Assembly (NCBI GenBank): GCA_964059195.1
Contig: CAXKWD010000001.1
Coordinates: forward strand, 159,390,532 to 159,454,531
Length of the DNA stretch: 64,000 nt
Reading direction: 5' to 3'
Origin: Ectobius pallidus
Taxonomy: Eukaryota; Arthropoda; Insecta; Blattodea; Ectobiidae
Shown one piece after another: positions 40,020 through 51,755 of this stretch. Made by a program: the position numbers and the translations under genes. Every line of letters begins with the position of its first letter. The stretch's first letter is position 1. The notes below the pieces were generated by a model that ran no database searches, was not told the origin of the DNA, and worked only from the letters and a program-made list of their open reading frames with translations.

Positions 40020-40093
40020 CGGACAGACGGACAGACGGACAGACGGACAGACGGACAGACGGACAGACGGACAGACGGACAGACGGACAGACG
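40020..40093. repeat. (GGACAGAC)n tandem repeat
   Basis: About nine perfect copies of an 8-base unit within a larger repeat (about 39840-40150) that also has a TTTCATGAA-type segment. The Arg/Thr/Asp/Gly and Ser/Val/Arg/Leu frames across it are repeat artefacts. Confidence 0.9.
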
Positions 40094-40845
40094 TCATTCC
40101 AAAAATATTTTTTTCGGTTTCTAGGCTTCATGAAACGTGCTCTCCCGGTGTTAACTCAACTTCGATTTTTTGTCACGATCACAATACTTTCTCTATACTC
40201 CGTATAAGCGAGAAAGTAAAAGCGTATCTATCTAACTTCGCAACTTGGCCGTCAGATGTCAGTTATGTCTCTTTTATTGCTTGAAGTTGTACCACGATTA
40301 CATCTACAACAATGACTTATTTTTAGTTGAGCTGTAATTCTCGTAGTGAACGGATGACAGTAAGAAAATACAAAATAGTCTTATTTTGAGTTGTGTCGCT
40401 TTTATGACTTGAAGTCACAAGGAAACCGTGTTGTATTTCAACTTGTGTCACTTTAATTGATCAAGGTAAAAACATAATACTAATTTATTTAGAGTTATGT
40501 CCATTTTGAAGAATTATTTTAGGATATTTCGAGTTACGCCATTTTTTATGACTGAACCTAAAAGCTCTACTTCTGTGCTTTGATGATAAAAATAAGGCTA
40601 TTTTCTGTCGGAAGTATTTTCAGCTCTTCAACGTGAACAGTTCATTATTGATTACAATTTCAGCTGACCAATAATGACCAGATTATTTCTGGTATTTCTA
40701 GTTGTGTCACTTTAGAAGAAGTATTTTGTGATGCCTCGAATTGTGTCGTTTTTGTTGAATTATATAAACACAGTTTGAGTAATGTCACTTTTAATGATTG
40801 TACTTAAGTGGGTTTTTTTCTCTCTCTTTTTCATAGAGAATAATT

Positions 40846-41400
40846 ATGTTTCTATCGATCCGTGCGGTGAAAATGTTATCTATGGCAGCTAAACAGTACA
40901 AGGAGAGTCAAGATTTTGATATTACTCTGAATAGCTATCATCCTATATGTACAGAATCAATAGTTATTGGAACCACCTCTGAACCAGATGGGAATAATGT
41001 TGATGTTGTTACAAGTAGTACAAGTAGGTCTGAAGGTCCTATTCGTATGCGTTTGAACAAAATTTAATTGAAGAAGTACTGTGCTTCTCCAATCAATACA
41101 CAGTAGTACGGACGATACTGATGAATTAGATGACGACTCTGTAGATGATCCAAATTTCAGTGCCAGTTCTGACAGCACAAATGAAACTGGTGTTCAAACA
41201 GAAGCTGAAATGCAGAATTAAAAAGGGAAAAAAAGGAAACAGAGACCTGAAACTTGGCAGTTACAAAAGCAAAAGCTTTGAGAAATTCTGGAAAATCATA
41301 CGTGTCATCCTCTAAAACGAGAAAGGAATTTCAAGAAAGAAAAGTGCGTCCACCATGTAGAGAGAATCGCAGATTACGCTGAATTTCGACAGTAATTTTT
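40846..41400 (+). pseudogene. Decayed transposon-associated gene, 5' part
   Basis: A plus-strand coding relic. The frame at 40846-41067 is followed, in other frames, by an acidic segment (DELDDDSVDDPNFSASSD, about 41112-41165), a basic KGKKRKQRPETWQ segment (41222-41260) and a Lys/Arg-rich segment with ALRNSGKSYVSSSK (about 41270-41310) and VRPPCRENRR (to about 41380). These blocks are separated by stops and frameshifts, so no complete protein can be made. The acidic stretch, basic stretch and ALRNSGK-type block match the layout of a multicopy, uncharacterised protein family seen in many arthropod genomes. I associate it with DNA transposons but cannot assign a superfamily. The next recognisable part is at 42180-42550. 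Confidence 0.6.
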
Positions 41401-41689
41401 TTTAAGTAAAACTTCTTTAGTGGCGGTAGAGGGTAATTCGGGAAAATCAGTCACACTAAAACCTTCACGAAATCAGTCACAATTAGTCACACTAAAACCG
41501 TCACGAAATCAGTCACACTCAAAACCGAACGAAATTACTTACTTGTTTCGGTGCGGACTGCACAGAAAACAATCAACTCAATGATTAGGAGTAATCAAAG
41601 GAAATTTTTCCGACCTTACTTCCTCAATGGCAATAGACAATTCCTAAGCAATCTAAAGGTATATTATCTATTTTATATAACCCGGAGGT

Positions 41690-42005
41690 TCATTACCGCG
41701 CAAATCCAAAATTAAGAAATACAAATTTCCAAAATTAAAAATAAAAACAAAATTAAAAATTATAAAATCCAAAATTTAATAAACAATAAAATTAAAAAAT
41801 TAAAAATCCAAAGATAAAAAAATTAAAAATAAAAAAATAAACAATTCAAAGATCAAAAATTAAAAAAATCCAAAATAAAAAATTCAAAGATCCAAAATTA
41901 AAAAGTCCAAAATCCAAAATTAAAAAAGTCCAAAAACCCAATATTAAAAAGTCCAATAATGCAAAATTGAAAAATCCAATAATAAAAAATTGAAAAAAAA
42001 TAAAA
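41690..42005. repeat. A-rich degenerate tandem repeat
   Basis: Irregular tandem variants of AAAATCCAAAATTAAAAAG. The Phe/Leu-rich minus frame at 41846-42046 is an artefact. This repeat appears to have expanded between the two halves of the decayed gene. Confidence 0.8.
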
Positions 42006-42179
42006 TAAAATAAAGTTTTACTTCTGTCGCGTGGCGTTCCGCGCACTTTTTTTTTTTTTAATAATTATTGAAGTATTGCAGATTTGCCGAGGCAATGGGA
42101 ATTTATAGTTTCACACACTCACCCTATCAAACCCAGCATTCTATTTTGAGGTAAATAAGTCACGAATCAGGGTTTGTAA

Positions 42180-42550
42180 GACATTTTTAAGGCCTCTCCT
42201 GATATAAATGACAGACCTATTTGAACAGCTTTGTAAAAGATAAATGAAAGAGGATTCGTTGAGGGTGACAAGAGAGGAAAACATGGCAAACACCCCAAGG
42301 TGGATCGTGAAATAAAAGACAGTGCAAGGAGGTTCATTGATGCTATCCCCAGAATTGAATCTCACTATTTAAGGGCTCAGACTACACGTGAGTTTATTGA
42401 GGGCGGAAAAAGTCTAGCAGATCTCAATCGGGATTATAAAGATTGTCGTGAGAAGCAATTCGATTATGTTTAATCGTACATTCAATGGGGAATATAAAAT
42501 ATCTTTCTATGTACCCCGGAAGGATCAATGCGACATATGCGATTCATTTT
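42180..42550 (+). pseudogene. Decayed transposon-associated gene, 3' part
   Basis: One frame reads GDKRGKHGKHPKVDREIKD, then IPRIESHYLRAQTTREFIEG and a DLNRDY block, ending in a TAA at 42471. After a +1 shift coding continues as NRTFNGEYKISFYVPRKD and QCDICDSF to about 42549. A frameshift also precedes the segment, near 42235. The order IPRIESHY, TTREFIEGGK, DLNRDY, FYVPRKDQCDICDSF is characteristic of the same multicopy arthropod family as 40846-41400; CxxC suggests a zinc-binding site. The gene is inactive: at least three disruptions are visible across both parts. Confidence 0.7.
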
Positions 42551-43064
42551 TAGTAATTCAATAAATATCTCCTATAAGAACAGTTTGTTTAATATGGAAC
42601 TGCTCTAAAGCTGCTATTATTTTCTGTAGTGCAAAATAAGCACATTCGTAAGACACTGTAATCCCAATTTTGAGATTTCTTCAGAATATTTATCTCTAAT
42701 TTCCAGAAACTGGTTGTGTAACCTATCCCGAGAAACAGAGTTATACATAGCGGCATAACTTCAAATAATACTATACTAAAACCTATAAGTCAAACATCAA
42801 AAGTGGCACATATCCAGCTTTAATTCTACAAAAATGTCATAATTCAAAATAAATGAACACCCTTTCTTTGATTATTGCACTAAAAGTGTCACAACTCAAA
42901 AGAAGGGTAGTTCTTTAGTTATGGAACTGAAAATTAGTAAAATAGCACTTGATCTTGGTTTTGTGAGCTGCAATCCTTTTGCTGACGTAGCTCATTGTCA
43001 AAATATATTCTTATTTCCTTCAGCATTAGTTTTTTGCGTTTACTGAAAAACTTACTTTTTTGGA

Positions 43065-43095
43065 TTGTGTCACTTTTGCAGCAAGTGTGCGATAT
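43065..43095 (+). repeat. 31-bp inverted repeat partner, right copy
   Basis: Identical over 31 bases to the minus strand of 38205-38235. Related short motifs (GTTGTGTCACTTTT) are scattered through 40380-40790 and 42790-42910. Confidence 0.7.
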
Positions 43096-43578
43096 ATGGT
43101 TACGTAGAACATCACCAATGTACCATGGCATTCTACACAAGATATAATTTCCAACTTGTATTTTTCTTCCTGATAATACTGACATAGAATAGAGAACCGC
43201 ACTACAGTTTTGATAATAGTGCTGTAATAATTACGTTGACATTATTATACCCTGCAGACATCTTGAATACGTGCTGTTCTAAATGACAACGGTTTAGAGG
43301 GTGCTTATGTATTGACCTTTTGAACTTTTGCACAGGACCTGTGGTCGAGTTCAGAAATAATGAGTCATTCACACAGTGTTGTGCTTTTGAATTGCCTCCC
43401 CCCCCTTGCAGCAGTCACATGCTCTTGTCACTTCCAAAACTTCGCATTGTATACCGATGCTGTACAATACTCGTTCTGACGAATCTCACTCCCATACAAA
43501 ACGGCAGGGATTGTGGTCAACACTGTGGTCTGTCTAGCTTTGTTTAAACGTGTGAATGCAGAATTAAATAATTATTAC

Positions 43579-44338
43579 CAGGGCCCGAATCCTGATGACC
43601 TAAAATTCTTTGAAAAATGACCTATGAAAGACCCTAAATTTTAAAGAAAATGACTTAATAATTCTAAAAAATGACCTAAAAACGTATATTTTATTTATAA
43701 AAAATTATTATTGTACACATAAAGTTATAGACTAATTTGTTCATAATTGTAAAAACTGTAAATAACTGTAATGTTGTGAATGTTCTTTCCTCACGGAAAT
43801 TTATACTGGCACCGAGGCACTGACAAGTCAAACTTCGGCATCTCCTTTTGCGTTCTGCCAAATTATATTATTGTTTATTGAGGGTAAACAGTAGTTTGCA
43901 TTCTCAAATCCAAGCAGGTGGCAGACTCTGGTGCAAGTCAATCTAATAACAACAGTAATACAATACAAAATTTTGGCGTTTCTTTCATTCTCATTTCCGA
44001 CTGAGACATAACAACACTTCAACACTGAGTGTGTCCTTCTTGCATTAAACAAACAACACTTCAAAGACAGCATCGCTAGTGACGAAAAAAGTTAATACAC
44101 TCAATGTAAATGCATGAAAATGACTAAATAAGAAAGCAAATGACACGAAAATGACAAAATAATGACGTAAAATTGAAATAAATGCCCTAAAAATATAAAA
44201 TTGCATAAAATGACAAAAAATTACCTAATAAAAATGCATTTCTATAACCTAGAGGCCATAATTAGGAATTATTTACAAGTTGGCAATGTCTATGCAGCAT
44301 CAATAAAAAGATGACGTGTCATCAGAATCCGGGCCCTG
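43579..44338. mobile_element. hAT-like MITE, 760 bp
   Basis: The left end is CAGGGCCCGAATCCTGATGAC. The right end read inward is CAGGGCCCGGATTCTGATGAC, giving terminal inverted repeats over 21 bases with two mismatches. The interior is rich in TGACCTAAAA/AAATGAC motifs and has no transposase. The flanks (ATTATTAC on the left; TTATTAC four bases beyond the right end) suggest an altered 8-base duplication, so the superfamily call rests mainly on the CAGGG ends. Confidence 0.75.
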
Positions 44339-44533
44339 TTTTTTATTACGAATGTTTAAAGGAAGAAATGTCTCGTACAGTGTCTCTTCCATGAAACGTT
44401 TCCTACATTGTCTTGTTCTGAGAAACGTCTCACTTGTTGTATTACTTATAAAAGCACAATAGCTCAGAACTGAATAGCGTAACTTACTGTAATTGTGCAC
44501 TGCAACTGGGAAAATATTTAATCTTACAGTGTA

Positions 44534-44783
44534 CAGGTAGGGGAAAAAAAGCGGACCAACTCTTGTAGCTGATTTCAGAGCCTTGTGATACGAAAATAAA
44601 TTAAGAGTTGTAACGGAAACTTTTGTTTTCACAAGCAATGCAAATTAGGTGAAATTATTTCTCAATTCAGACAATGTTCTTTTCAATACATTCCCTGCTA
44701 TCCTATGAATGCCACTAGGCGTGCGCAGTGGCTCATATCGGGAACTTAGATATTTTAGTAGGTCCGCTTTTTTCCCCTACCTG
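44534..44783. mobile_element. TA-flanked MITE, 250 bp
   Basis: The left end is CAGGTAGGGGAAAAAAAGCG and the right end read inward is CAGGTAGGGGAAAAAAGCGG. They are bounded by TA dinucleotides at 44532-44533 and 44784-44785. A TA duplication suggests a Tc1/mariner-type mover. No open frame is present. Confidence 0.8.
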
Positions 44784-44962
44784 TACATTAAAGAATAATC
44801 TCCCTGCTTAACAAGATTGTCGTAAGATGTAATTTAACGAGAGGTCTGAAAGTATCTTGAGAAAATCCAGATCTCGAGTTATATTAAACTAATACTTACA
44901 TAGATTTACAATTTACAATTTATTACTCCAAAGTACACGAAAAATATATACAAAAGTTGATA

Positions 44963-44998
44963 CACCCCCCGAAGAAGCAGAGCTTGTGTTCGGGGGTG
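44963..44998 (-). other. LINE 3' UTR stem-loop
   Basis: CACCCCCCGAA and TTCGGGGGTG pair across a 15-base loop, shortly before the 3' terminus of the LINE. Such hairpins in LINE 3' UTRs are often recognised by the element's own reverse transcriptase. That role is inferred here. Confidence 0.6.
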
Positions 44999-45262
44999 GT
45001 TCAGTTATATATTAGAAATACTTATACTAAACAATTACTTTTAAAAAAATGCATAATTTGGAGAAGTATGACAAAATGTTATGTATGAAAGGTTAGAACA
45101 TGTTCTATTTACAATACAAAGGTACGAAGCAATACAACAATAATACATAACAATTTATTTGTTCAAATTTTAGTAAAAAACAAAGAAATTAAGTTCTATC
45201 CAAATTTTAAAGTTTAATATGAAAAATGTTATAACAGTAATAGTCGATAACAGAAGTAATAA

Positions 45263-48232
45263 TTATATAAATTTTCTAATTTTAGACCTAAATTGTTTGT
45301 TGTTTAAGCTATTTAGATCAGGATGGTTGGTAATAAATGAATTGAATAGTCTTGGGCCAAAACTTGAACAGTGCTTAGCTCCAGCAGTTGTAACATTTTT
45401 TGGTTCAAGTAATAAATTAAATTGATTCCTTCGCGTGTTATATACGTGAGATTCTGACTTGTAATTGTCACGATGTTTATGAAAATAATTCAGTATGACA
45501 TACTTGTATATTTGGTCTAAGGTGAAAACGTTAAATTCAGAAAATAATAATTTGGAAGAATAGTCAGGAGGCTTAAATAAACAAATCTTTATGATGCGTT
45601 TTTGAAGACAAAGCAAAGGGCTGAGGATCGTTTTTGCAACTCCTCCCCACCCAATTATGCCATATTGAAGAACAGAATGAATTAGGGCCAAATAAATCGT
45701 ACGTAAAACATGAGCTGGTAAACATGAACGGAGAATAACGAATTTATAAATGACTTTACGTAGCCTATTGCATAAATATTCAATGTACTTGTCCCATCTT
45801 AAATGTCGATCAATTATGATGCCTAGATATTTCACTTGATTTGATTCACTTAAGGAGGGACAAGTGCAGCTATTAATACAGCAACCAGAATTGTGTATTT
45901 TTAAGCTTAAATTTTTACTTACTTTTAATTGTTGCATACCGATAGCTGTTAAAGCGAAAGGAACTAGCGTAGTTTTCTTAACATTTAAGGAAAGTAAATT
46001 AAAATCCAGCCATGATTTAACAAGATTTATACCTTTGTTGGCATTTTCGTAAGTTTCAATCCATGAAGAACCTCTAAATATTACAACGGTGTCATCAGCA
46101 TATGAGTAAATGGAGCCATTAAATATATTCAAATTAGTCTTCAGTAGGTCATTTATGTATATTAAAAACAATATGGGACCCAATACTGTACCCTGCGGTA
46201 CACCGATATTTATTTTCCGGAAATCACTGAGATCATTATCTATTCTTGTAGCCTGAGTTCTATTACTTAAGTACGACCGAAATAAATTTAGAACATTTCC
46301 TCTAATGCCTAGAGCATGTAATTTTGACAGAAGAATATTATGGTCTACAGTGTCAAATGCTTTTTGTAAATCTAAAAATATACCTAAACATTTGTTTCCA
46401 GTATCTAATTCATTTATGATTTTCGTTGTGACCGTAAAAATGGCATCATCTGTTGATAGGTTTGGACGAAAACCGAATTGATTGTTAGATAAAAGTTTAT
46501 TATTATTTAAATAACTCATCAGCCTAATCTTTATACATTTTTCTAAAATCTTTGAGATACTTGGTAGAAGGGAAATTGGTCTATAGTTATTTAATTGGTT
46601 CTTATCCCCTGTCTTATGAATTGGTACGATTATAGCATTTTTTAAATCTGTTGGAAATATACCTTGCGAAAAACATAAATTAAAAATATGAGTCAGCGGT
46701 TTAGCTATGAAGTCAACAATTTTCTGTAGAATTTTATTCGTAATACTATCTATACCAGGAGAAACACTAAGTTTTAATTTGTTAACAATATTGATTATCT
46801 CACTTTCGCTTATAGGATATAAAAACATAGATGAGGACACTTTATCTGGTAGAAAATTATTCAAGTTCGATGTCTTTATTTTTTCGGCAATTGCAAGTCC
46901 CACCTTTGAAAAATAATTATTAAATTCATTTGCCATTTTTTGCTTACATTTTAATACGACGCCATCATCACTTATAATTTCTTTTATGACTTTATTATTA
47001 TTTGGTTCCGTGTCAGTAGCTTCATTGATGAGCTGCCAAAATTTTCTGGGATTGTTCATATTTTTATTAAATTGGTCTGCATAGTATCTAGCTTTCGTGT
47101 TTTTTATAACCAGAGTTAGCATATTTCTATAAACCTTGTAATTATTCGACAATTCTGTGTTAGATGGGATGCTTTTTAATTTTTTTGCCATTTTATCTCT
47201 TGTGCGAATTGATTTAATAATACCTTTTGTAATCCACGGTTTTATTTTTCTGTATTTGGAAGGAGTGTTTCGGAAATTGTTAGAAGTATGTTTACATATA
47301 TAGTTCTGTAATATGTTATAAAAGTTATGAAAGCTTTCATCCGAATTTTGATTGTTAAGTACATTATTCCAAGTTTCTTTTTTAATATCTAAGATAAAGT
47401 CATTATAATTCAAAATACCATTTCTACGAGCTGAATTTTCGTTAGATATATTAGGAGTAGGGAAGCTAGCATTAGATAACACAGCAAAAATCAGATGATG
47501 ATCAGTGATTGAACTACTATAAACTCCAGAAGAAAAATTCCAATGTTTGTTCAAGCTTTTAAAAAATATATGGTCTAAACAAGAATCAGTACCGTAATTT
47601 GTGGATGGCCTTGTAGTAGCATTTAAGTATTTCATAAACCCGAACTCGTGCAAAATATTCATGTATCTATGACCATTATTGTCCATTTTATTTTCCAGGA
47701 TTTGAATATTAATGTCACCGACAATGACGTGACATTTTCTCTCTTTCGTAGCGGCAAGGTAACTCTCAAAACTGTCTAGGAAATCGCTTTCACAACAATT
47801 AGGAGATCTGTAGATTGCGGATAAAACTATATCAATATTATTGTAAGTAAGATTCAAATGCACAGAATTGCATTGGACAATGTCAACGTCTATCAATTTA
47901 ACATCTATAGAATTCATAACATATACCACAAGGCCATCACACTTATTGTATTTGTTAATCTTAATATATTTAGAATAGCCATCTATATCATATCCTGATT
48001 CAAAGTCAAGCCAAATTTCAGTTAAGACAATAATTTCAAATTTGGAGGAAAAGCACTGCAACAAAGCACACAATTCGGAAAAGTGTTTGTTTATACTACG
48101 TATATTTAAGTGCATTAAACTGAGGCCTGATGAAAGATGAAAAATGTAGTTATTGCATTCTACAATGTCATCGAAAAGGACTGTGTTATTGCTATTGTTG
48201 TATTGCTCAATTTCAGTTAAAACACTTTCCAT
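45263..48232 (-). CDS. LINE ORF2: apurinic-type endonuclease plus reverse transcriptase
   Basis: An uninterrupted frame of 989 residues. The N-terminal endonuclease/exonuclease/phosphatase domain occupies about residues 38-255. Landmarks are HLNIRS (41-46), TEIW (71-74, catalytic Glu), YRSP (141-144), GDIN (172-175), DH (220-221) and TDHH (243-246). The reverse transcriptase spans about 485-770, with PIHKTGD (537-543), NNYRPISLL (548-556), FGFRP (586-590), FLDLQKAFD (619-627), GVPQGTVLGP (677-686) and the catalytic YADD (711-714). A C-terminal region with a CxxxxC...C cluster (784-791) and KYLGI (801-805) follows. The protein would nick target DNA and prime reverse transcription there. All key residues are present, so it could be active. 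The family is certain; the clade is not. Confidence 0.95.
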   Translation of the reverse strand: MESVLTEIEQYNNSNNTVLFDDIVECNNYIFHLSSGLSLMHLNIRSINKHFSELCALLQCFSSKFEIIVLTEIWLDFESGYDIDGYSKYIKINKYNKCDGLVVYVMNSIDVKLIDVDIVQCNSVHLNLTYNNIDIVLSAIYRSPNCCESDFLDSFESYLAATKERKCHVIVGDINIQILENKMDNNGHRYMNILHEFGFMKYLNATTRPSTNYGTDSCLDHIFFKSLNKHWNFSSGVYSSSITDHHLIFAVLSNASFPTPNISNENSARRNGILNYNDFILDIKKETWNNVLNNQNSDESFHNFYNILQNYICKHTSNNFRNTPSKYRKIKPWITKGIIKSIRTRDKMAKKLKSIPSNTELSNNYKVYRNMLTLVIKNTKARYYADQFNKNMNNPRKFWQLINEATDTEPNNNKVIKEIISDDGVVLKCKQKMANEFNNYFSKVGLAIAEKIKTSNLNNFLPDKVSSSMFLYPISESEIINIVNKLKLSVSPGIDSITNKILQKIVDFIAKPLTHIFNLCFSQGIFPTDLKNAIIVPIHKTGDKNQLNNYRPISLLPSISKILEKCIKIRLMSYLNNNKLLSNNQFGFRPNLSTDDAIFTVTTKIINELDTGNKCLGIFLDLQKAFDTVDHNILLSKLHALGIRGNVLNLFRSYLSNRTQATRIDNDLSDFRKINIGVPQGTVLGPILFLIYINDLLKTNLNIFNGSIYSYADDTVVIFRGSSWIETYENANKGINLVKSWLDFNLLSLNVKKTTLVPFALTAIGMQQLKVSKNLSLKIHNSGCCINSCTCPSLSESNQVKYLGIIIDRHLRWDKYIEYLCNRLRKVIYKFVILRSCLPAHVLRTIYLALIHSVLQYGIIGWGGVAKTILSPLLCLQKRIIKICLFKPPDYSSKLLFSEFNVFTLDQIYKYVILNYFHKHRDNYKSESHVYNTRRNQFNLLLEPKNVTTAGAKHCSSFGPRLFNSFITNHPDLNSLNNKQFRSKIRKFI

Positions 48233-48287
48233 TATTAATGTTACATAAAAAATTTGAAAACTAACGATTAATATAATACATAATTAT

Positions 48288-48560
48288 TTACATGTTACTC
48301 AGATCTCGGGAGTGGACAATTCTGATCACATTACTTTGTTCATTTTTTCGGACAAAGACTTTTCCATCCCGGATCCATACAAACTTGTAGCCATTCATTC
48401 TGGCTGCATCCCTTGTTCTATTTAGCAAATCCCGCGTCTCCTTGGTCAACTGCTCGCCGGCTGTCACTCTCCCCGGGGGTAGGTGGGTAGATGAATTATA
48501 GTTTCCGTATGCAACTACTGTCGAAAAAACAAAGCGAAAGTCAGTAGTGTGTAGAACTTT
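48288..48560 (-). pseudogene. LINE ORF1, C-terminal remnant
   Basis: On the minus strand a frame ends at a TAA at 48290-48288. Its last part reads TKETRDLLNRTRDAAR, then NGYKFVWIRDGKVFVRKNE and VIRIVHSRDL. This matches the C-terminal domain (the type shared with baculovirus FP proteins) found in ORF1 of many insect LINEs, where it accompanies a coiled coil and nucleic-acid chaperone function. An in-frame stop lies just upstream (about 48566) and the N-terminal half is absent, so the element is 5'-truncated. The segment upstream of about 48490 may already be flanking DNA. Confidence 0.7.
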
Positions 48561-48570
48561 TTCTTAACGT

Positions 48571-51085
48571 AGTTTCAACTTAACGATGCTTCTTATTTGT
48601 TTAATGAAATTTTGAAGTAGTTCCTGCAGTATTATTACCTTAAATCAAATTTAAATCTAATACGATATTCCATAAGACGCATAACGATAACAGAATTAAA
48701 AGATTTAGTCATTATATCATCATATGCCCGTTCCTTCAAAGTGAAATTCTTAACAAAATTGTGACAATTCTAGCCTGGCAACATGTATTATGTTTCTTGT
48801 GGATCTTATAGAGCCACCTCTTTTATACTGAACGCGAAAATTATCAACTTTAAAATTTAAATAAATATTCTTCAATTCCAGAGTTGATGATTAATACTCA
48901 TAAAAGCAAAGAATGTGCAAGTCATGATAAAGTAATTAAAGAGTTCATTCAGTAGATCTATTTTATTTCCTATGCACTGAACGTTTATGTATAAACATCA
49001 TACTTTATGGTCGTGTTCATATTTGAAGAGTTCAATAGATGGAGATCAGTTACACTAGCGTTATTTCATATTCTATAGAATATGTGAAAAAAGAAAACAT
49101 CACATGTGCATTTTCATTTAATGCTCTGTCTGGAGAATTTGTAAATATTCAGTTTAAAATGAAGAACAGGTTTCAGAAAGTTTAACCCAATTGGACATCT
49201 TATCACCTATAAGAAATAAAATGCATTTTATGGCATCGTTGAACTAGATTAATAATAAAAAAAATACAATGTATAAAATGTATAATTAACATTTGCAATC
49301 TAATTATACGTTTTATTCTATTTAATCATAGATAAATTAGGTTTGAAGAATTTTTTATGCTTGTGTATCCGGCTCATATATCTTGGGAACGTTAACCTTA
49401 TTGGGCTCACCAGTAGAGTTGTCACCAATAATGGAAAGGCATCTCTATTTTGTACTTAACCTCAGTTTCTGATTCAGATGTATACTTTTATTTTGTAGTT
49501 TTTCCTCTTCAGGATCTATCGCGTTGAAATAAGGGGATCTGCTGTAGTTATGAATCTGGGAGAAACTGAGAACTGAAAGTAAAGAAATATACGAATGACT
49601 TTACATTTTGTGCTCTCTGGGCCTGACAGGGTATAGAATAAAATAGTCCTACAGCATAAATAAGAATGTAATTTCAAGAAACATATGACTGTTGGAAACA
49701 TCAATTCCATGCCTACTTTTTGAGATTACGTTTTACTATCATTCTGTCAAATGTGAGCTCTTTCTATTGAATGCATGAATTGTTTTGCTGGCGACATCTA
49801 ATATTTGAAATCTATGGAAGTTCATGTTAACCAAACTCAAAATGGAAAACTTGAGATTCTTTCAAATATTGCCGACCATAAAATTCCGCAGAATCGAAGT
49901 TTTATACTTTCCAGCCTGGCACGGTATCAGGAGTCGATCAGATGACTCTTGAGAATGATAGGCTGACATGCAACAGATACTTCACAACTCTTGTCAGATG
50001 ACACAGAAAGTTTAAATTTATTCTTTGATCAGTAGAACGTACAGAAATAAAAAAAACTGCATATGTCCCAAAATAGATAGGCTATAGGAGCGAAGCTTTG
50101 AAAAACATCCTAGATTTACAATAATAATAATAATAGTAATTCACTACAAACGTTAACTTCGGAGGCTCAACTTCTTCCTTTACCTAGGCCTTGGGCCTGT
50201 TTTTCTCGCCATATTTACATTTCGGACCTTGGGTTATTATCGTTTATCGAATTATCGTTTGGGTGGTCGCCTGAAGAACCCCCAGTAGATGGAGAAGATC
50301 GCAGGACTACTTAAGTTGTTACAACAGCAGCTAATTACAGTTTAAAGTGGACTCCGAACCACGGTGGCCTTTCATACAAGTTACTTCACTCAGTATGAAT
50401 TGTCAGTTCTTAGGGCCATGTTATACGGACCGAATAAACGCGGTGGAATATTCGGGCCGAGACCGACTGATTTCGAGCCGAGCCGAATTTCGGTCGCCGA
50501 ATTTCAGCGACCAAAACACGGGCAGAATGTTGACAGAAAAAATGTATCTTTTTCATGTTAGAATAATATATATGACTTTGGATGAAGTTTTATCTGAAGC
50601 GTTGCGGAAGTTTGTTGAGCGCGTTGTATGGCGTGCACAGGAACCAGCGACAGGGTGGTGATTGTCAGCTGTTTGTATAGCCGCTTCGCTTTTTATCGCT
50701 GACAAAACACTCTTGTTTTAAGTACCCTGCTCAGCCATAAACTTTTTTTTTAAATTTATAAAGAGATACCCTTATTTTAGTAGATGATAGCCCCTGTTTT
50801 TATGAATATCCTGTTATATTTTTAAACCAACTACTTCATACATGAAACACATATCCTACTCTATTGAAAATTCTCAGTCATTAGGCTCGCCTGGATAGAG
50901 AAGCCAGTAAAGCACTGACTTTCTTGTAGAGTATTGATTTCCATCTTCACCCTCAGCATGTGTTTCATAAAGGACCCACCCTTACAGTATTACATGTTTA
51001 GGTTATAATATAACATCTTTGTGATGTAATGTCAAATATTTTAAATGACTTATCTCCTACAAAATCTCCACAATTTTAATAGCTA
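48571..51085. other. Non-coding sequence
   Basis: No gene is supported. A GC-richer patch at 50400-50530 contains repeated CCGAATTTC/GGCCGAG-type motifs and two overlapping short frames. It may be the remnant of an element but has no clear ends. Confidence 0.4.
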
Positions 51086-51090
51086 TTTAT

Positions 51091-51206
51091 GTATCAAGTA
51101 CGCAAAATAACGCTTTAGCGGACGAATCTAGTATAGCGGCCGAGGCGAAAGCCGAGGCTGAAATACTGGATGAGTCCGCTAAAGTTTTTGCGTACGTGGT
51201 GCATAC
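51091..51206. repeat. Foldback hairpin element
   Basis: Arms 51091-51134 and 51163-51206 are imperfect reverse complements sharing GTACGCAAAA and CTTTAGCGGAC. Inside the loop GAGGCGAAAGCCGAGGC makes a second small hairpin. A diverged end of the same family appears near 3105-3160. Confidence 0.7.
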
Positions 51207-51755
51207 AATATTTTTTAGTAATAGCTCTCTAAATTATATGAAATGAAACAAAATACCGTATATAATTAATTGTAATGAAAGGTAGTCTACCATATTCTCA
51301 CGGCCCTCTCAAACGCAAGACAACAATGAACCGTACGTACCAAAACGAAACGAGGTCGGCTAGAGATGAGTTATATGAGTCGCTGATTTGTAAACAATAA
51401 TAAATAAGAACTAGTATTTATGAAAAGCTTGTGAAAATATGTATTATAATCCCGAGGAAATTTCACTCCAAGTCAAAAACATTGAATTGGAGCTGGTGCC
51501 AGCAACATCACGGCAGAAGGAATAGGGAATATATTGCAATTAAATGCTGGTGCATCCATGTAAGCTATGTGAACGAAGATGTGAAAAGTTATTGGCTTAT
51601 ATTTGTAGTCGGGTGATGAAGTTTCTGATTTTCATAAAGAAACGTGTTGGCTTAAATTTGTTTGTTTTATGAGCAATTATATGCGTAAATCCATGTTCAA
51701 GTTGGTGTGACTGGTCAATGCCATCTGGATTTTGTTTATAGATTGCCATGACGAC

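Larger units (their letters stand above)
44885..48570 (-). mobile_element. Non-LTR retrotransposon (LINE), nearly complete, minus strand
   Basis: The element reads on the minus strand as the end of ORF1 (48560-48288), a 55-base gap, an intact ORF2 (48232-45263), a 3' UTR of about 350 bases with a stem-loop at 44963-44998, and a short tail of TAAATTG-type repeats near 44905-44930. A microsatellite rather than poly(A) tail, and the RT and endonuclease style, fit the CR1/Jockey-like group. The clade is not decided. The 5' end is truncated within ORF1. ORF2 has no stops, which argues for a young insertion. Confidence 0.85.

Noticed and set aside
39828..40284. Frames rich in DRRTDGQT or SVRLSVCP
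   Set aside because: Translation of the 8-base GGACAGAC tandem repeat.
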